Origin: Desulfatibacillum alkenivorans DSM 16219
GTDB taxonomy: Bacteria > Desulfobacterota > Desulfobacteria > Desulfobacterales > Desulfatibacillaceae
Length of the DNA: 64,000 bases
Reading direction: 5' to 3'
Assembly (NCBI RefSeq): GCF_900142135.1
Contig: NZ_FQZU01000005.1
Coordinates: forward strand, 175,667 to 239,666
The position numbers and the translations under genes were made by a program. The notes below the pieces were generated by a model, which searched no databases, was not told the DNA's origin, and saw nothing but the letters and a program-made list of their open reading frames with translations. Below are positions 45,150 to 53,620 of this stretch, in pieces. The stretch's first letter is position 1; each line of letters begins with the position of its first letter.

Positions 45150-45677
45150 TTATCCTTTTTGCTCTTTATTATCCTTGGTGGGAATGTATAGGCCCATGTC
45201 CTTCATTTTTTTATCGATTCGCCTTTCCACCAATTCGGGAACCATGCCATGGATATTGCCGCCGAAACGGGCCGCCTCTTTAATAATGGAGCTGCTGGTG
45301 AATATCCAGCGCAGACCGGTCATGAGGAAAACGGTCTGGACTTCGCGATTAAGGCGGCGATTCATGAGCGCCAACTGAAACTCATATTCAAAGTCAGAAA
45401 CGGCCCGCATGCCCCGGAGAATGGCATGAGCCTGTTTTTGTTCCGCATAGTCCACCAGCAAACCGCTGAACGTGTCGATTTCCGTGTTGGGGATTTCCTT
45501 GGTCACCTCTTCAAGCATGCTGATGCGTTCTTCCACGGAAAATAGAGATTGCTTGTTGGGGTTGATCAGAATGGCCACAATAATGCGGTCAAACAGTTTA
45601 AGTCCCCGTTTTAAAATGTCCAGGTGTCCATTGGTAACCGGGTCAAAAGATCCGGCATAGATAGCGGTTCTTTCCAT
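45150..45677 (-). CDS. coaD: Phosphopantetheine adenylyltransferase
   Basis: A 175-residue enzyme of CoA synthesis that adenylates 4'-phosphopantetheine. The nucleotidyltransferase signature TAIYAGSFDPVTNGHLDIL (with T/HxGH) starts the protein; AILINPNKQSLFSVEERISML, LRGMRAVSDFEYEFQLALMNRRL and a WIFTSSSIIKEAARFGG block with the second signature follow. The C-terminus is slightly longer than E. coli's (about 159 residues). The start follows CGGGAG. It is 234 bases after rsmD, a common neighbour of coaD. Confidence 0.95.
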   Translation of the reverse strand: MERTAIYAGSFDPVTNGHLDILKRGLKLFDRIIVAILINPNKQSLFSVEERISMLEEVTKEIPNTEIDTFSGLLVDYAEQKQAHAILRGMRAVSDFEYEFQLALMNRRLNREVQTVFLMTGLRWIFTSSSIIKEAARFGGNIHGMVPELVERRIDKKMKDMGLYIPTKDNKEQKG

Positions 45678-45911
45678 ACACTCCCGACCTTCGTTTAAAA
45701 ATTCCGGACTTCAGCAACAGCCGCGAACTTTGATCGAAACAACTTCAGGTGCAGTTCCAAAAGTCAGGGTGGAAAGGCCGCAATAAAGTGTATTTCCAGA
45801 CTCCCTGGTGAAATCCAACAGGGATCCGAAAGAAGACTTTATAAAGCCGTAAAATGCTGACAACAAGCATCCGGCGCCATCCACAGCCCAACTACAGCAA
45901 TATTTACAAAC
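45678..45911. other. Gap between rsmD and coaD
   Basis: 234 bases between two genes that often abut. I see no coding frame or strong hairpin. A coaD promoter may be here, but none is clear. Confidence 0.4.
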
Positions 45912-46466
45912 TCATAACATGAAGCGGAAAAACGACACAAGGGTTTTCCCATATTTGCGTTGGTCGGTAAGCTCAAAAGCGTTGGTCTTTTCCACGACTT
46001 CCTGATTGGCCGCGCTTTCAAACACCACAACAGCCTCCGGGTTCAACGCGTCCGATTCCGCCAAAACTTGCAGGACGTCTTCCACGGCATTCAGGGCGTA
46101 TGGCGGATCCGCGAATATCAGATCGAATTTCAGCCCGGTTCTTTTTAGGCACTGGAGGTTTTTCATGGCGTCCCAGCGAACGCTTTGGGAGTTTTTTTCC
46201 AGATCCATGTGCTTCAGGTTTTCGTTGATCAGGCTTAACGCCTTTGGATTGCCCTCCACAAACAAACAATGGGCGGCGCCTCGGGATAAGGCCTCCATGC
46301 CCATGGCGCCTGTGCCGGCAAACAAGTCCGCAACATTAGCCTCAACCACGGTCTGATACAGGATGCTGAAAACAGCCTCCCGCACCCTGTCCGAAGTGGG
46401 CCGGATTCCCGGAATATTGACCGGCTTCAGTTTTCTGCCCTTACGGCTTCCTGCAATGATGCGCAT
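45912..46466 (-). CDS. rsmD: 16S rRNA (guanine(966)-N2)-methyltransferase
   Basis: A 184-residue RsmD, which methylates G966 of 16S rRNA. It starts MRIIAGSRKGRKLKPV and has RPTSDRVREAVFSIL, the SAM-binding DLFAGTGAMGMEALSRGA and the catalytic FADPPY motif. The start codon lies one base after the stop of the response-regulator gene, so translation may be coupled. The length is that of the family. The link to the NtrX-like gene is positional only. Confidence 0.94.
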   Translation of the reverse strand: MRIIAGSRKGRKLKPVNIPGIRPTSDRVREAVFSILYQTVVEANVADLFAGTGAMGMEALSRGAAHCLFVEGNPKALSLINENLKHMDLEKNSQSVRWDAMKNLQCLKRTGLKFDLIFADPPYALNAVEDVLQVLAESDALNPEAVVVFESAANQEVVEKTNAFELTDQRKYGKTLVSFFRFML

Positions 46467-46467
46467 A

Positions 46468-47826
46468 TTACCTGATTTTTTTTAAAATCTTTTTAATGGC
46501 GGATTTATCCATGCCTATGGCTGCGGCCGTGGCGTCCAGGTCGTTGCCGTGCTTCACCATTTGACGCTGGATATAGGCGATTTCAAAGGCCTTTTGAGCG
46601 TCTTTGTACGAGTCTACTTCAAACACGTCCAAGCCGCAGTCCCGGATGGCGTCCGGGGCGCAGTCCTTATAAGCGGGCGGTATATGCCGGATGTCCACAT
46701 GGGACGCCTTGGTGGAAATCACCAGCCTTTCCACCAGGTTGCGCAACTCCCGTACGTTGCCGGGCCAGGGGTAGCGCATGAGCGCTTCCAAAGCGTTTTG
46801 AGAAATGGTTTTGGGCTCGTCCTGGTTGTCTGTCGCCGCGAATTCCTTGAAAAACTCCTCGCACAGGCTGGGAATGTCCTGAACTCTCTCCTTCAAGGGA
46901 GGCATGGCGATGGGAACCACATTCAGGCGATAATACAAATCCTCCCTGAAAGCGCCTTTGATGATTTCCTCTTCCAGGTTTTTATTGGTAGAAGCGATTA
47001 CGCGAACGTCCACGGTAATGGTCCGTCCTCCTCCCACACGCTGGAACTTCTGGTTTTCCAGAACCCGCAGAATGCTGGATTGGGTTTCCATGTCCATGTC
47101 GCCCACTTCGTCGAAAAACAGGGTTCCCTGGTTGGCCAGTTCAAACCGGCCGCGTTTGCGCTGTTTGGCCCCGGGAAAAGCGCCTTTCTCGTGGCCGAAC
47201 AATTCGCTTTCCATAAACTTTTTTGAGATGGAAGCGCAGTTGACCGTGACCATGGGGTGGTCGGACCTGGCGGACAGATGATGGATGGTGCGGGCGACCA
47301 TTTCCTTGCCGGTCCCGTTTTCCCCCGAAATCAATACCCAGGAGTCCGTGGGCGCCACGGTGTTGATCTGGTTTCTCACCTCCATGATGGCCGGACTGAA
47401 TCCGGTGATGGAATGCTTTTCCAGGGCCTTTTTTCGCAGATAAAGGTTTTCTTCCTCCAACCGCCTGAAATTGAGGGCGTTATTGATGGTGACCACCACT
47501 TTTTCGATGGAAAGGGGCTTTTCAATAAAATCGTAGGCCCCCAGTTTGGTGGCCTGGACCGCCGTTTCGATGGTTCCGTGGCCTGTTATCATAACCACGG
47601 GCACCGAAGGATGCTCTTTGCGCACCTGCTTCAGGGTTTCCAGCCCGTCCATGCCGGGCATCCAGATGTCCAAGAGCATGAGGTCCGGCGAGATTTTGGA
47701 AAGCTGCTTAATGGCCTCGTAACCGTTCAGGGCGGTGACAACCTCAAACCCTTCGTCGGTTAAAATGCCGCCCAAAGAGTCCAGGATGGAAGGCTCGTCG
47801 TCTACTATTAAAATGCTTGGAAACAT
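46468..47826 (-). CDS. NtrX-like response regulator with GAFPGA
   Basis: A 452-residue NtrC-family regulator: receiver (about 1-120, ILIVDDEPSILDS and MLLDIWMPGMDG with the phospho-Asp), AAA+ (about 140-370) with GENGTGKE for Walker A and LFFDEVGDMD for Walker B, and a Fis-type HTH (about 405-450, ATAAAIGMDKSAIKKIL). The loop that contacts sigma-54 reads GAFPGA (residues 215-220) instead of GAFTGA. It lies 18 bases after the NtrY-like kinase gene, so they form a two-component pair. As in known NtrX proteins, it may control promoters without sigma-54. Confidence 0.9.
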   Translation of the reverse strand: MFPSILIVDDEPSILDSLGGILTDEGFEVVTALNGYEAIKQLSKISPDLMLLDIWMPGMDGLETLKQVRKEHPSVPVVMITGHGTIETAVQATKLGAYDFIEKPLSIEKVVVTINNALNFRRLEEENLYLRKKALEKHSITGFSPAIMEVRNQINTVAPTDSWVLISGENGTGKEMVARTIHHLSARSDHPMVTVNCASISKKFMESELFGHEKGAFPGAKQRKRGRFELANQGTLFFDEVGDMDMETQSSILRVLENQKFQRVGGGRTITVDVRVIASTNKNLEEEIIKGAFREDLYYRLNVVPIAMPPLKERVQDIPSLCEEFFKEFAATDNQDEPKTISQNALEALMRYPWPGNVRELRNLVERLVISTKASHVDIRHIPPAYKDCAPDAIRDCGLDVFEVDSYKDAQKAFEIAYIQRQMVKHGNDLDATAAAIGMDKSAIKKILKKIR

Positions 47827-47844
47827 GCTTGTTTTTCTCCTTGG

Positions 47845-50091
47845 CTATTCCACGGGGAATTCCACGATAAACCGGGCGCCTTTGGGATGGTTGTTTGCCA
47901 CGCGAATGGCTCCCCCATGATCCGTCACAATGGTGTTTACAATGGACAGGCCCAAGCCTGTGCCCGCTTTTTTAGTGGAAAAATACGGCTCGAACAAGCG
48001 GACTTTTTCCTCCGCAGTGATGCCCTTGCCCGTATCCGCTACTTCCACTCTGACGGTTTTTGCTCCGGGATTGTACTTCACCGAGACGTGAATGGCGCCC
48101 GGGCCCTCAATGGCGGCGATGGCGTTGTCCACCAGATTGATCAACGCCCGTTTGATCTGCCGGTGGTCCAGCATGAGCCTGGGCGTGTTTTCATCCGCGG
48201 TCAGCTCAAACCTGATTTCTCCCGGGCTTTCCAGGTAGGGAACCATGGCTTCGGCCACCAGCGCCGGCAGATCGCACGGCGTGGGAACCGGGGAAGGAAA
48301 TCTTGCGTACGCAGAAAACTCGTTCACAAGATTCCGTATGACGTCCACCTGTTCGATAATGGTGTCCGTGCATTTGCCGAACACCGGGTCGTCCACCTGA
48401 TCCTGAAACTTCCGGGCAAGCCTCTGGGCCGACAATTTAATGGGCGTAAGGGGGTTCTTGACCTCATGGGCCACTCTCCGGGCGACCTCCCGCCACGCAG
48501 CAAGCCTTTGGGCCCGTTCCAGTTCGGTCAGGTCGTCAAAAACCACTACCATGCCCATGTCCTGGTTCTGGTCGTCCACCAAAGCGGAAACATGGACTAA
48601 AAAACTCCTGGATCGTTCGTTTACGATCAATTTGACGGGAATTTCCAGGTAGTTCTCGCCGGACATTTCGAGCTTTTCAAGAGCTTCCTCCACCACCAGG
48701 GTGTACTCGCCTGAAAGCATGTCCTTGTACGAGCGCCCGAGGATATCCTCGCCTTGAATCCCCAGCATTTTTTCCGCGGATGTGTTGATGGTGGCGAATC
48801 GCCCGCTGTCATCCAAAGAGATGACGCCTGCGGACACGTTTCGCAGCACAACCTCCATATACACGCGGCGATTTTCTATCTCCGTGTTCTGCTCCGCCAG
48901 CCTGAGAGCCGTGTACTCCAACTGCTCCCGGCTCATGCGCAGGTCCCGGGTCATCTTGTTGAACGCATCGACCAGGCTGCCCATTTCGTCGTCGGCGATT
49001 TTAAGGAGGGTGAATTCCAGATCTCCGCCTGCAACCCTCCGGGTGCCTTCCGCCAGATGGGCGATGGGCACGGTCAGGGTTTTGGCCAGATGAAATCCGA
49101 ACCAAATAGCGCAGAAAAGCACCAGCATGGCCACAATGGACAAGGTGATGTACAAATGGGACTCAAAGGGGTCCTTTAAAATCTGGGTTTGGCGGTAGGA
49201 ATCCACGCCGTCTTTGATGGAGGCCAGGTTTTCGGACAGTTTGGGGGGCAGGAGGGTGGAAATCGCCACAAAACCGGCCGCCTTCTTGCGGGTTTCCGAA
49301 AACGGGATGGGCCCAATGGTTCTAACCAGTTCGCCATGGGGAAGCATCACATTGAAGGTATAGAACTTTTTTTCTTCCGAATCCCCTTCCTTCTGCAAGT
49401 CGGCCAGCTTTAAAGCAGGCAACTCGCCGTGGGCCTTAAACACGTCCGAAGACATCGCAGTCAATGCGGCGTCCGGTCCGTAAACCTCCACCGCGTCCAG
49501 GTTGAATTCCCGTTGGGTGATGACCACATAATGATTGAGGGCCTTGTTTCGGTCCGGGTCCATGTAGTTTTTCGCCTTTATCTGGTAGGCGACCCGCTGG
49601 ACGAAAAATTCGTGGTTGGACTCCACTTGCTCGTACAATTCCCGGCCCACTTCCAAAGAGCTCTCCAAAGAATTGAGAACAGGGACGTTAAACCACGACG
49701 TGATGCTGTGGCTGATGAACAGCAGCGAAAAGAAAAACAAAACCGCCGTGGGCACGATGGACAGGGTGATGAACGATAAAGCCAGCTTGGTTCTGAGCTG
49801 AGAGCCCAGGACCCTGCTCCGCCGTTCGTAAAGCAGCTTGACCACGTTGCGAACGACCAGGAAAAACAGGATGATAACCAGCAGGAGGTTGATGTTGATG
49901 ATGATGAACATCAGGACCGTGCTGGAAACCGGTATGGACTTGCCGAACTGTATGCCCCGGGTCTGGGCGTAGGTGAGAGCCGCTATAAAAAATATGATGA
50001 GGACCGCCAGCACCCATTCCCGGCGGCGTTTTTTTCTTTCCGCATCGGAAATGTTTCGAAAACCTTTGGCGTTTTTCAGCTTTAGCGGCAT
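47845..50091 (-). CDS. NtrY-like membrane sensor histidine kinase
   Basis: A 748-residue sensor kinase. Three hydrophobic helices occupy the first 125 residues, then an extracytoplasmic region, a fourth helix near residue 320, HAMP (about 345-395, LTVPIAHLAEGTRRVAGGDL), PAS (about 415-520), HisKA with the phospho-His in RRVAHEVKNPLTPIKLSAQRL (about 570-590), and HATPase_c with LINLVDNAIAAIEG, DTGKGI and GTGLGLSIV. The H-E-V-K-N-P-L-T-P form of the H box is that of NtrY. It is between DUF4390 and the NtrX-like regulator. The signal is unknown; nitrogen status or redox state are known inputs of relatives. Confidence 0.92.
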   Translation of the reverse strand: MPLKLKNAKGFRNISDAERKKRRREWVLAVLIIFFIAALTYAQTRGIQFGKSIPVSSTVLMFIIININLLLVIILFFLVVRNVVKLLYERRSRVLGSQLRTKLALSFITLSIVPTAVLFFFSLLFISHSITSWFNVPVLNSLESSLEVGRELYEQVESNHEFFVQRVAYQIKAKNYMDPDRNKALNHYVVITQREFNLDAVEVYGPDAALTAMSSDVFKAHGELPALKLADLQKEGDSEEKKFYTFNVMLPHGELVRTIGPIPFSETRKKAAGFVAISTLLPPKLSENLASIKDGVDSYRQTQILKDPFESHLYITLSIVAMLVLFCAIWFGFHLAKTLTVPIAHLAEGTRRVAGGDLEFTLLKIADDEMGSLVDAFNKMTRDLRMSREQLEYTALRLAEQNTEIENRRVYMEVVLRNVSAGVISLDDSGRFATINTSAEKMLGIQGEDILGRSYKDMLSGEYTLVVEEALEKLEMSGENYLEIPVKLIVNERSRSFLVHVSALVDDQNQDMGMVVVFDDLTELERAQRLAAWREVARRVAHEVKNPLTPIKLSAQRLARKFQDQVDDPVFGKCTDTIIEQVDVIRNLVNEFSAYARFPSPVPTPCDLPALVAEAMVPYLESPGEIRFELTADENTPRLMLDHRQIKRALINLVDNAIAAIEGPGAIHVSVKYNPGAKTVRVEVADTGKGITAEEKVRLFEPYFSTKKAGTGLGLSIVNTIVTDHGGAIRVANNHPKGARFIVEFPVE

Positions 50092-50139
50092 GGCGACAGG
50101 CTCTGGCTACGGGTCCAACGGCCCTTTTAAGACCGAAGT

Positions 50140-50727
50140 TTAATACATAAAATCAATCGTATACCACTTGGTCTCAAAGTCCCAGGCGGACACGAAAAAG
50201 AGCACATAATGAAGATACAAAGGCAACGTGACCTTGTCCAGTTCAGCTTTAGCCTGCACTTGATATTTGTGGCCTTTTTCCAACTTGTCCAGGGCTACGA
50301 TTTTCAAGCTGTCTACCTCGGACATGGCCTTTTTGGCTTCGGAAAAATCCCGGGTCACCAAAGGAGGGCCTTCCTTTTCCGAGCGGACTACGGTGAACTC
50401 TTTTTTCAGGCTGTCATACGTGATGGAGTGGGTGATGGTGAGATCTGCGATTTCCTTGTCCATCCAGAAGCTTCTATGGCGGGATAAGGAAGCGAATATG
50501 GAAAACGTGGTGGGAATGCCGGTTAGGATAGCCTCTTCAATATCTTTGGTGAAACATCCTTCCAAGGTCAGATATATCAATAAGTCGTCCCGGGTGTTGG
50601 TCACCACAAAGTCCGTGATCCTCGCTTCTTCGGCCAGGGCTGGCGCAGGCCATGCGCAGGTCAGGCACACAAAGGCGACAAGGGCGCATATGATCGTCTT
50701 GATGTTATGGGAAATCTTGAATGTCAA
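50140..50727 (-). CDS. DUF4390 exported protein
   Basis: A 195-residue protein with an N-terminal hydrophobic segment (TIICALVAFVCLTCAWPAPALA) that reads as a signal peptide cleaved near ALA-EE. The rest matches DUF4390 in pattern: ITDFVVTNTRDDLLIYLTLEGCF, AILTGIPTTFSIFASL and the C-terminal YLHYVLFFVSAWDFETKWYTIDF. It lies 48 bases before the NtrY-like gene in the usual DUF4390-NtrY-NtrX order. The role is unknown; because it is exported and always next to the kinase, it may pass an envelope signal to it. Confidence 0.78.
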   Translation of the reverse strand: MTFKISHNIKTIICALVAFVCLTCAWPAPALAEEARITDFVVTNTRDDLLIYLTLEGCFTKDIEEAILTGIPTTFSIFASLSRHRSFWMDKEIADLTITHSITYDSLKKEFTVVRSEKEGPPLVTRDFSEAKKAMSEVDSLKIVALDKLEKGHKYQVQAKAELDKVTLPLYLHYVLFFVSAWDFETKWYTIDFMY

Positions 50728-50979
50728 AATATAAAACCAGCCTTTATTCCATACGAAGATTTCATCTGGCTGGATCGGGGTCCAGGATAAGAAGCCAGCC
50801 GATGTTAAAGATATACGGGGTAAGGTTATATCAATAATCCTCTATACATGAAGGCCCAATCCATGGCAAGGCCTTTTCACCCCTTATACATAGTCGGGCC
50901 TGGTTGGGTAATGGCGGCGCATATACCGTTCCTTTATTGAGGTAATAGTTGTCACGCAACTAAAAATGCTCCAAAATGC
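50728..50979. other. Left part of the DUF4390/rpsF intergenic region
   Basis: A divergent gap of 385 bases in total. This left part has no gene, repeat or clear promoter for the DUF4390 gene that I can support. The right part holds the rpsF leader. Confidence 0.4.
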
Positions 50980-51008
50980 TTGACACAGCCATGCCCTCCA
51001 TGTAACAA
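50980..51008 (+). promoter_or_regulatory. Candidate rpsF promoter
   Basis: TTGACA (50980-50985) is a perfect -35; 17 bases later TAACAA (51003-51008) is a poor -10. The predicted leader is about 100 bases. Confidence 0.45.
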
Positions 51009-51010
51009 GG

Positions 51011-51054
51011 TTTCTTTTGGCATTCCCGCCAAAAGAAAGGGGCGAGTGCGCCCC
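51011..51054 (+). promoter_or_regulatory. Two tandem perfect hairpins in the rpsF leader
   Basis: TTTCTTTTGGC/GCCAAAAGAAA (51011-51038, six-base loop) is followed directly by GGGGCG/CGCCCC (51039-51054, AGTG loop). They lie 59 bases before rpsF. In many bacteria the S6:S18 complex represses its own mRNA at a leader structure; this could be such a site or a mobile repeat. Confidence 0.5.
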
Positions 51055-51112
51055 AAATATTAGATCCTTGCTCTTTTAGATTATAAAAGGGCTATATCCG
51101 AGAGGAGGAACG

Positions 51113-51640
51113 ATGAGAAGGTACGAAACTATTTTCATTTCGGATCCTGATCTTCCGGAAGACAGCAGAGCAGCGTTGTTCGAGAAGATGCAGGGTTTGA
51201 TTGCGGAAAACGACGGCTACATAGCCTTTTTTGACGAATGGGGCGCCCGAAAGCTCGCCTACGAAGTCAAAAAGAAGAAAAGAGGCTATTACGTCCTCAT
51301 GGATTTCTGCGCTGAAGGAAGCCTGATCGCGGAAATGGAGCGCATCATGCGCATCGACGATCGGATTCTCAAGTTCCTCACCATCCAGACGGAAGAGGAA
51401 GTGGACCTGGATGCCGTGAAGGAACAAGTGGCCAAGGCCAAGGCTGAAAAGGAAGCCGCTCAGAAAGCCGCCGCCGAAAAGGCTGAAGCCGCCAGGCTGG
51501 AAGCCGAAAAGGCCGCTGAAGAAGAAGCCGCCAAGGCTGCGGAAGCTCCGGTTGAAGAAGCCAAAGCCGAAGAAGCTCCGGCTGAAGCCCCCGCCGAGGA
51601 GCCCGCCGAAGAACCGAAATCCGATGAGGAGGATGCATAA
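51113..51640 (+). CDS. rpsF: 30S ribosomal protein S6 with long tail
   Basis: A 175-residue S6. The first 95 residues are the usual fold: [41 protein letters not shown] and [16 protein letters not shown]. After that comes an 80-residue Ala/Glu/Lys tail with repeated EEA and KAE words, probably one long helix or disordered; S6 normally ends near 100-135 residues. The start follows GAGGAGG. The stop overlaps the rpsR start (TAATG), so S6 and S18 are coupled. Confidence 0.95.
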   Translation: MRRYETIFISDPDLPEDSRAALFEKMQGLIAENDGYIAFFDEWGARKLAYEVKKKKRGYYVLMDFCAEGSLIAEMERIMRIDDRILKFLTIQTEEEVDLDAVKEQVAKAKAEKEAAQKAAAEKAEAARLEAEKAAEEEAAKAAEAPVEEAKAEEAPAEAPAEEPAEEPKSDEEDA

Positions 51641-51888
51641 TGGCTTTTAGAAGAAAAAGAAGGTTTTTCCATCGCCGCAAGGTTTGCCGTTTTTGTGCTG
51701 ATAAGACCCTGGAGATTAATTACAAGGATCCCAGGACCCTGAAATATTTCACTACGGAACGGGGCAAAATCGTGCCCAGGCGCATCTCCGGAACCTGCGC
51801 CAAGCATCAGCGCGCTCTGACCACGGCCATCAAAAGGGCCAGGGCCATTGCTCTGATGCCTTTTGTGGGCAACACCCCGGACGCTTAA
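51640..51888 (+). CDS. rpsR: 30S ribosomal protein S18
   Basis: An 82-residue S18, which binds S6 and the central domain of 16S rRNA. The basic N-terminus is [19 protein letters not shown], and DYKDP-like and [18 protein letters not shown] segments follow. CRFC and CAKH give a Cys4/His-type zinc site (the C+ form of S18). Its start overlaps the rpsF stop by one base, and the DUF2232 gene follows after 21 bases. Confidence 0.95.
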   Translation: MAFRRKRRFFHRRKVCRFCADKTLEINYKDPRTLKYFTTERGKIVPRRISGTCAKHQRALTTAIKRARAIALMPFVGNTPDA

Positions 51889-51909
51889 GGCTGGCCTGAG
51901 AGGAACAGG

Positions 51910-52905
51910 ATGACGGCAATCCCCGGAGTAAAAGCATCCGGCAGGGATTTTGCCATGGGCATTCTGACCACTGGCGTCTTTCTTGTCGCGGCTATCTTGC
52001 TGGGCAGGTTCTCAACCGCTTTGGAACTGATCCTGCCTGCGCCCATGGTTTATTACAGGGCGGTTTACGGAAGATTCAGCGCGGTCATGATTTTGGCCGG
52101 CGCCGCCGCTTTCGTCGCCTTGTTCGGCGCCGATTACGTAGCCGGCGAAGAAGTCGTCACCTATGCCAGCATCCTGTCCCTCGGCATCATTATCCAGGAA
52201 TGCCTGGAAAAAGGTCTAAGCCTTGAAAAGACGACGGTTTACAGCCTTGTAGGCTTTATACTGATTTGGGGAGCCGCCCTGACATTGGTTCAAGGCGACT
52301 CCCTCCAGTACGAAGCCCAAGGGCAGGAGGAGTTTCAGAGATTCGAGGAATTGGTTGCTTCCATCCAGGGCCCCGAATTCCTGAAACAGATACAATCGGA
52401 ACTGAGTCAGGAACAGCGCCAATCGTTAATAAGAGCGATTAAGCGGGTTTACCTGGGCGCGGTTCTGGCCTCAGTCATGCTCATCGCCTGGCTGAATATC
52501 TGGTTTGCAAGGTTGATTTACTTGCGAATGGGATGGCCCTATCCCGACTATGTTCCATTCAGGGAATGGAAAGCTCCGGATCACTTGGTTTGGGTCGCTA
52601 TCGCCTGCATGGGCGGACTCATTTTCTTCCAAGGGACGGCCATTAACGACATGGCCCTGATCGTGGGCATTTTGGTCATGGCCGTCTACATGCTCAACGG
52701 GCTGGCCATCGTCTTGTTTCAAATGAACAAGTTCCGTATTCCCGGACCTCAGCAGATTCTCATCATCTGCGTGGTCTATGTCATTGCATGGCCCATCGCC
52801 ATGCTCATGCTGGCGGGTCTGGGATTATTCGACCTGTGGGCTGATTACAGAAAGCTCCAGAAAAAAGGTTTTGCGGAGGACGACAATGAAGGTGATATTA
52901 ACTGA
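51910..52905 (+). CDS. DUF2232 (YybS-like) membrane protein
   Basis: A 331-residue inner-membrane protein with about seven hydrophobic segments, of the DUF2232 family. The N-terminal ILTTGVFLVAAILLG and ILPAPMVYYRAVYGR are typical. It has the standard location in the rpsF-rpsR-rplI operon of many bacteria. The start follows AGAGGAACAGG. Its last 20 bases overlap rplI. Function unknown; the fold resembles substrate-binding subunits of ECF transporters in some relatives, but no energising partner is encoded nearby. Confidence 0.8.
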   Translation: MTAIPGVKASGRDFAMGILTTGVFLVAAILLGRFSTALELILPAPMVYYRAVYGRFSAVMILAGAAAFVALFGADYVAGEEVVTYASILSLGIIIQECLEKGLSLEKTTVYSLVGFILIWGAALTLVQGDSLQYEAQGQEEFQRFEELVASIQGPEFLKQIQSELSQEQRQSLIRAIKRVYLGAVLASVMLIAWLNIWFARLIYLRMGWPYPDYVPFREWKAPDHLVWVAIACMGGLIFFQGTAINDMALIVGILVMAVYMLNGLAIVLFQMNKFRIPGPQQILIICVVYVIAWPIAMLMLAGLGLFDLWADYRKLQKKGFAEDDNEGDIN

Positions 52906-53332
52906 AAACATTGATTCCTTGGGTCTCATCGGCTCCGAAGTGGCGGTGGCTGACGGATACGCCAGGAATTTCCTGCTTCCCAAGAAAAAGGCTGTGCTCG
53001 CTACGGAAGCCAACCGTAAGGTGGTGGAACTCAAGCGTGTCAAATGGGAAGCCAAAATAGCCAAGGAAAAAGCCCTGGCCGAAGAAATGGCCAAACGCAT
53101 TGAGGGCGTCAAGGTTACCCTCAAGGCCAAGGTCAGTGAAGAAGACAGGCTTTACGGCTCCATTAAAGTCAAGGACATCCAGGATGCTCTGGCGGAAAAA
53201 GGCGTTGAAGTGGAAAAGAACATGATTCTGCTCGCCGAGTCCATCAAGACCCTGGGAACCTTTGAAGTGCCCGTTCGCGTGTTCGCCGGCATCAAACCGG
53301 AAATCATCGTGGAAGTGGTTCCCGAAGACTAA
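52886..53332 (+). CDS. rplI: 50S ribosomal protein L9
   Basis: A 148-residue L9, which binds 23S rRNA near the L1 stalk. The N-domain MKVILTENIDSLGLIGSEVAVADGYARNFLLP is unmistakable, followed by the long connecting helix (residues about 42-74) and the C-domain with KLYGSIK-type RLYGSIKVKDI. The ATG at 52886 lies inside the DUF2232 gene after GGAGGAC, so the two are translationally coupled. Confidence 0.96.
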   Translation: MKVILTENIDSLGLIGSEVAVADGYARNFLLPKKKAVLATEANRKVVELKRVKWEAKIAKEKALAEEMAKRIEGVKVTLKAKVSEEDRLYGSIKVKDIQDALAEKGVEVEKNMILLAESIKTLGTFEVPVRVFAGIKPEIIVEVVPED

Positions 53333-53375
53333 AAGCCCTGCCTTTAGTCCTTTTTTGACTGGATTGCATCATATC

Positions 53376-53411
53376 AGCGGTGCGCCCGGACTCTTGTCTG
53401 GACGCACCGCT
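53376..53411 (+). terminator. Probable terminator after rplI
   Basis: AGCGGTGCG and CGCACCGCT form a perfect 9-bp stem with further pairing inside the loop, followed by GTTTGTTT. It ends the S6-L9 operon. Confidence 0.7.
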
Positions 53412-53620
53412 GTTTGTTTCCAAGGCCGCTCCCTGCTCCATGGCGTTATTGGCGGAAAACAGATTGTCCAATGGATTGTTTTTTGGTACCATCGCTCAAT
53501 CCGCTTCGGACTTAAAAATCAAAGCGCCGCAACTTGTGTTTATTTAAATCCTATATGATAACTGTAAGTTATTAAGGATAGGCTCGCTCGAAATATAAAT
53601 TTGCCTTTAGGAGACCGCCG

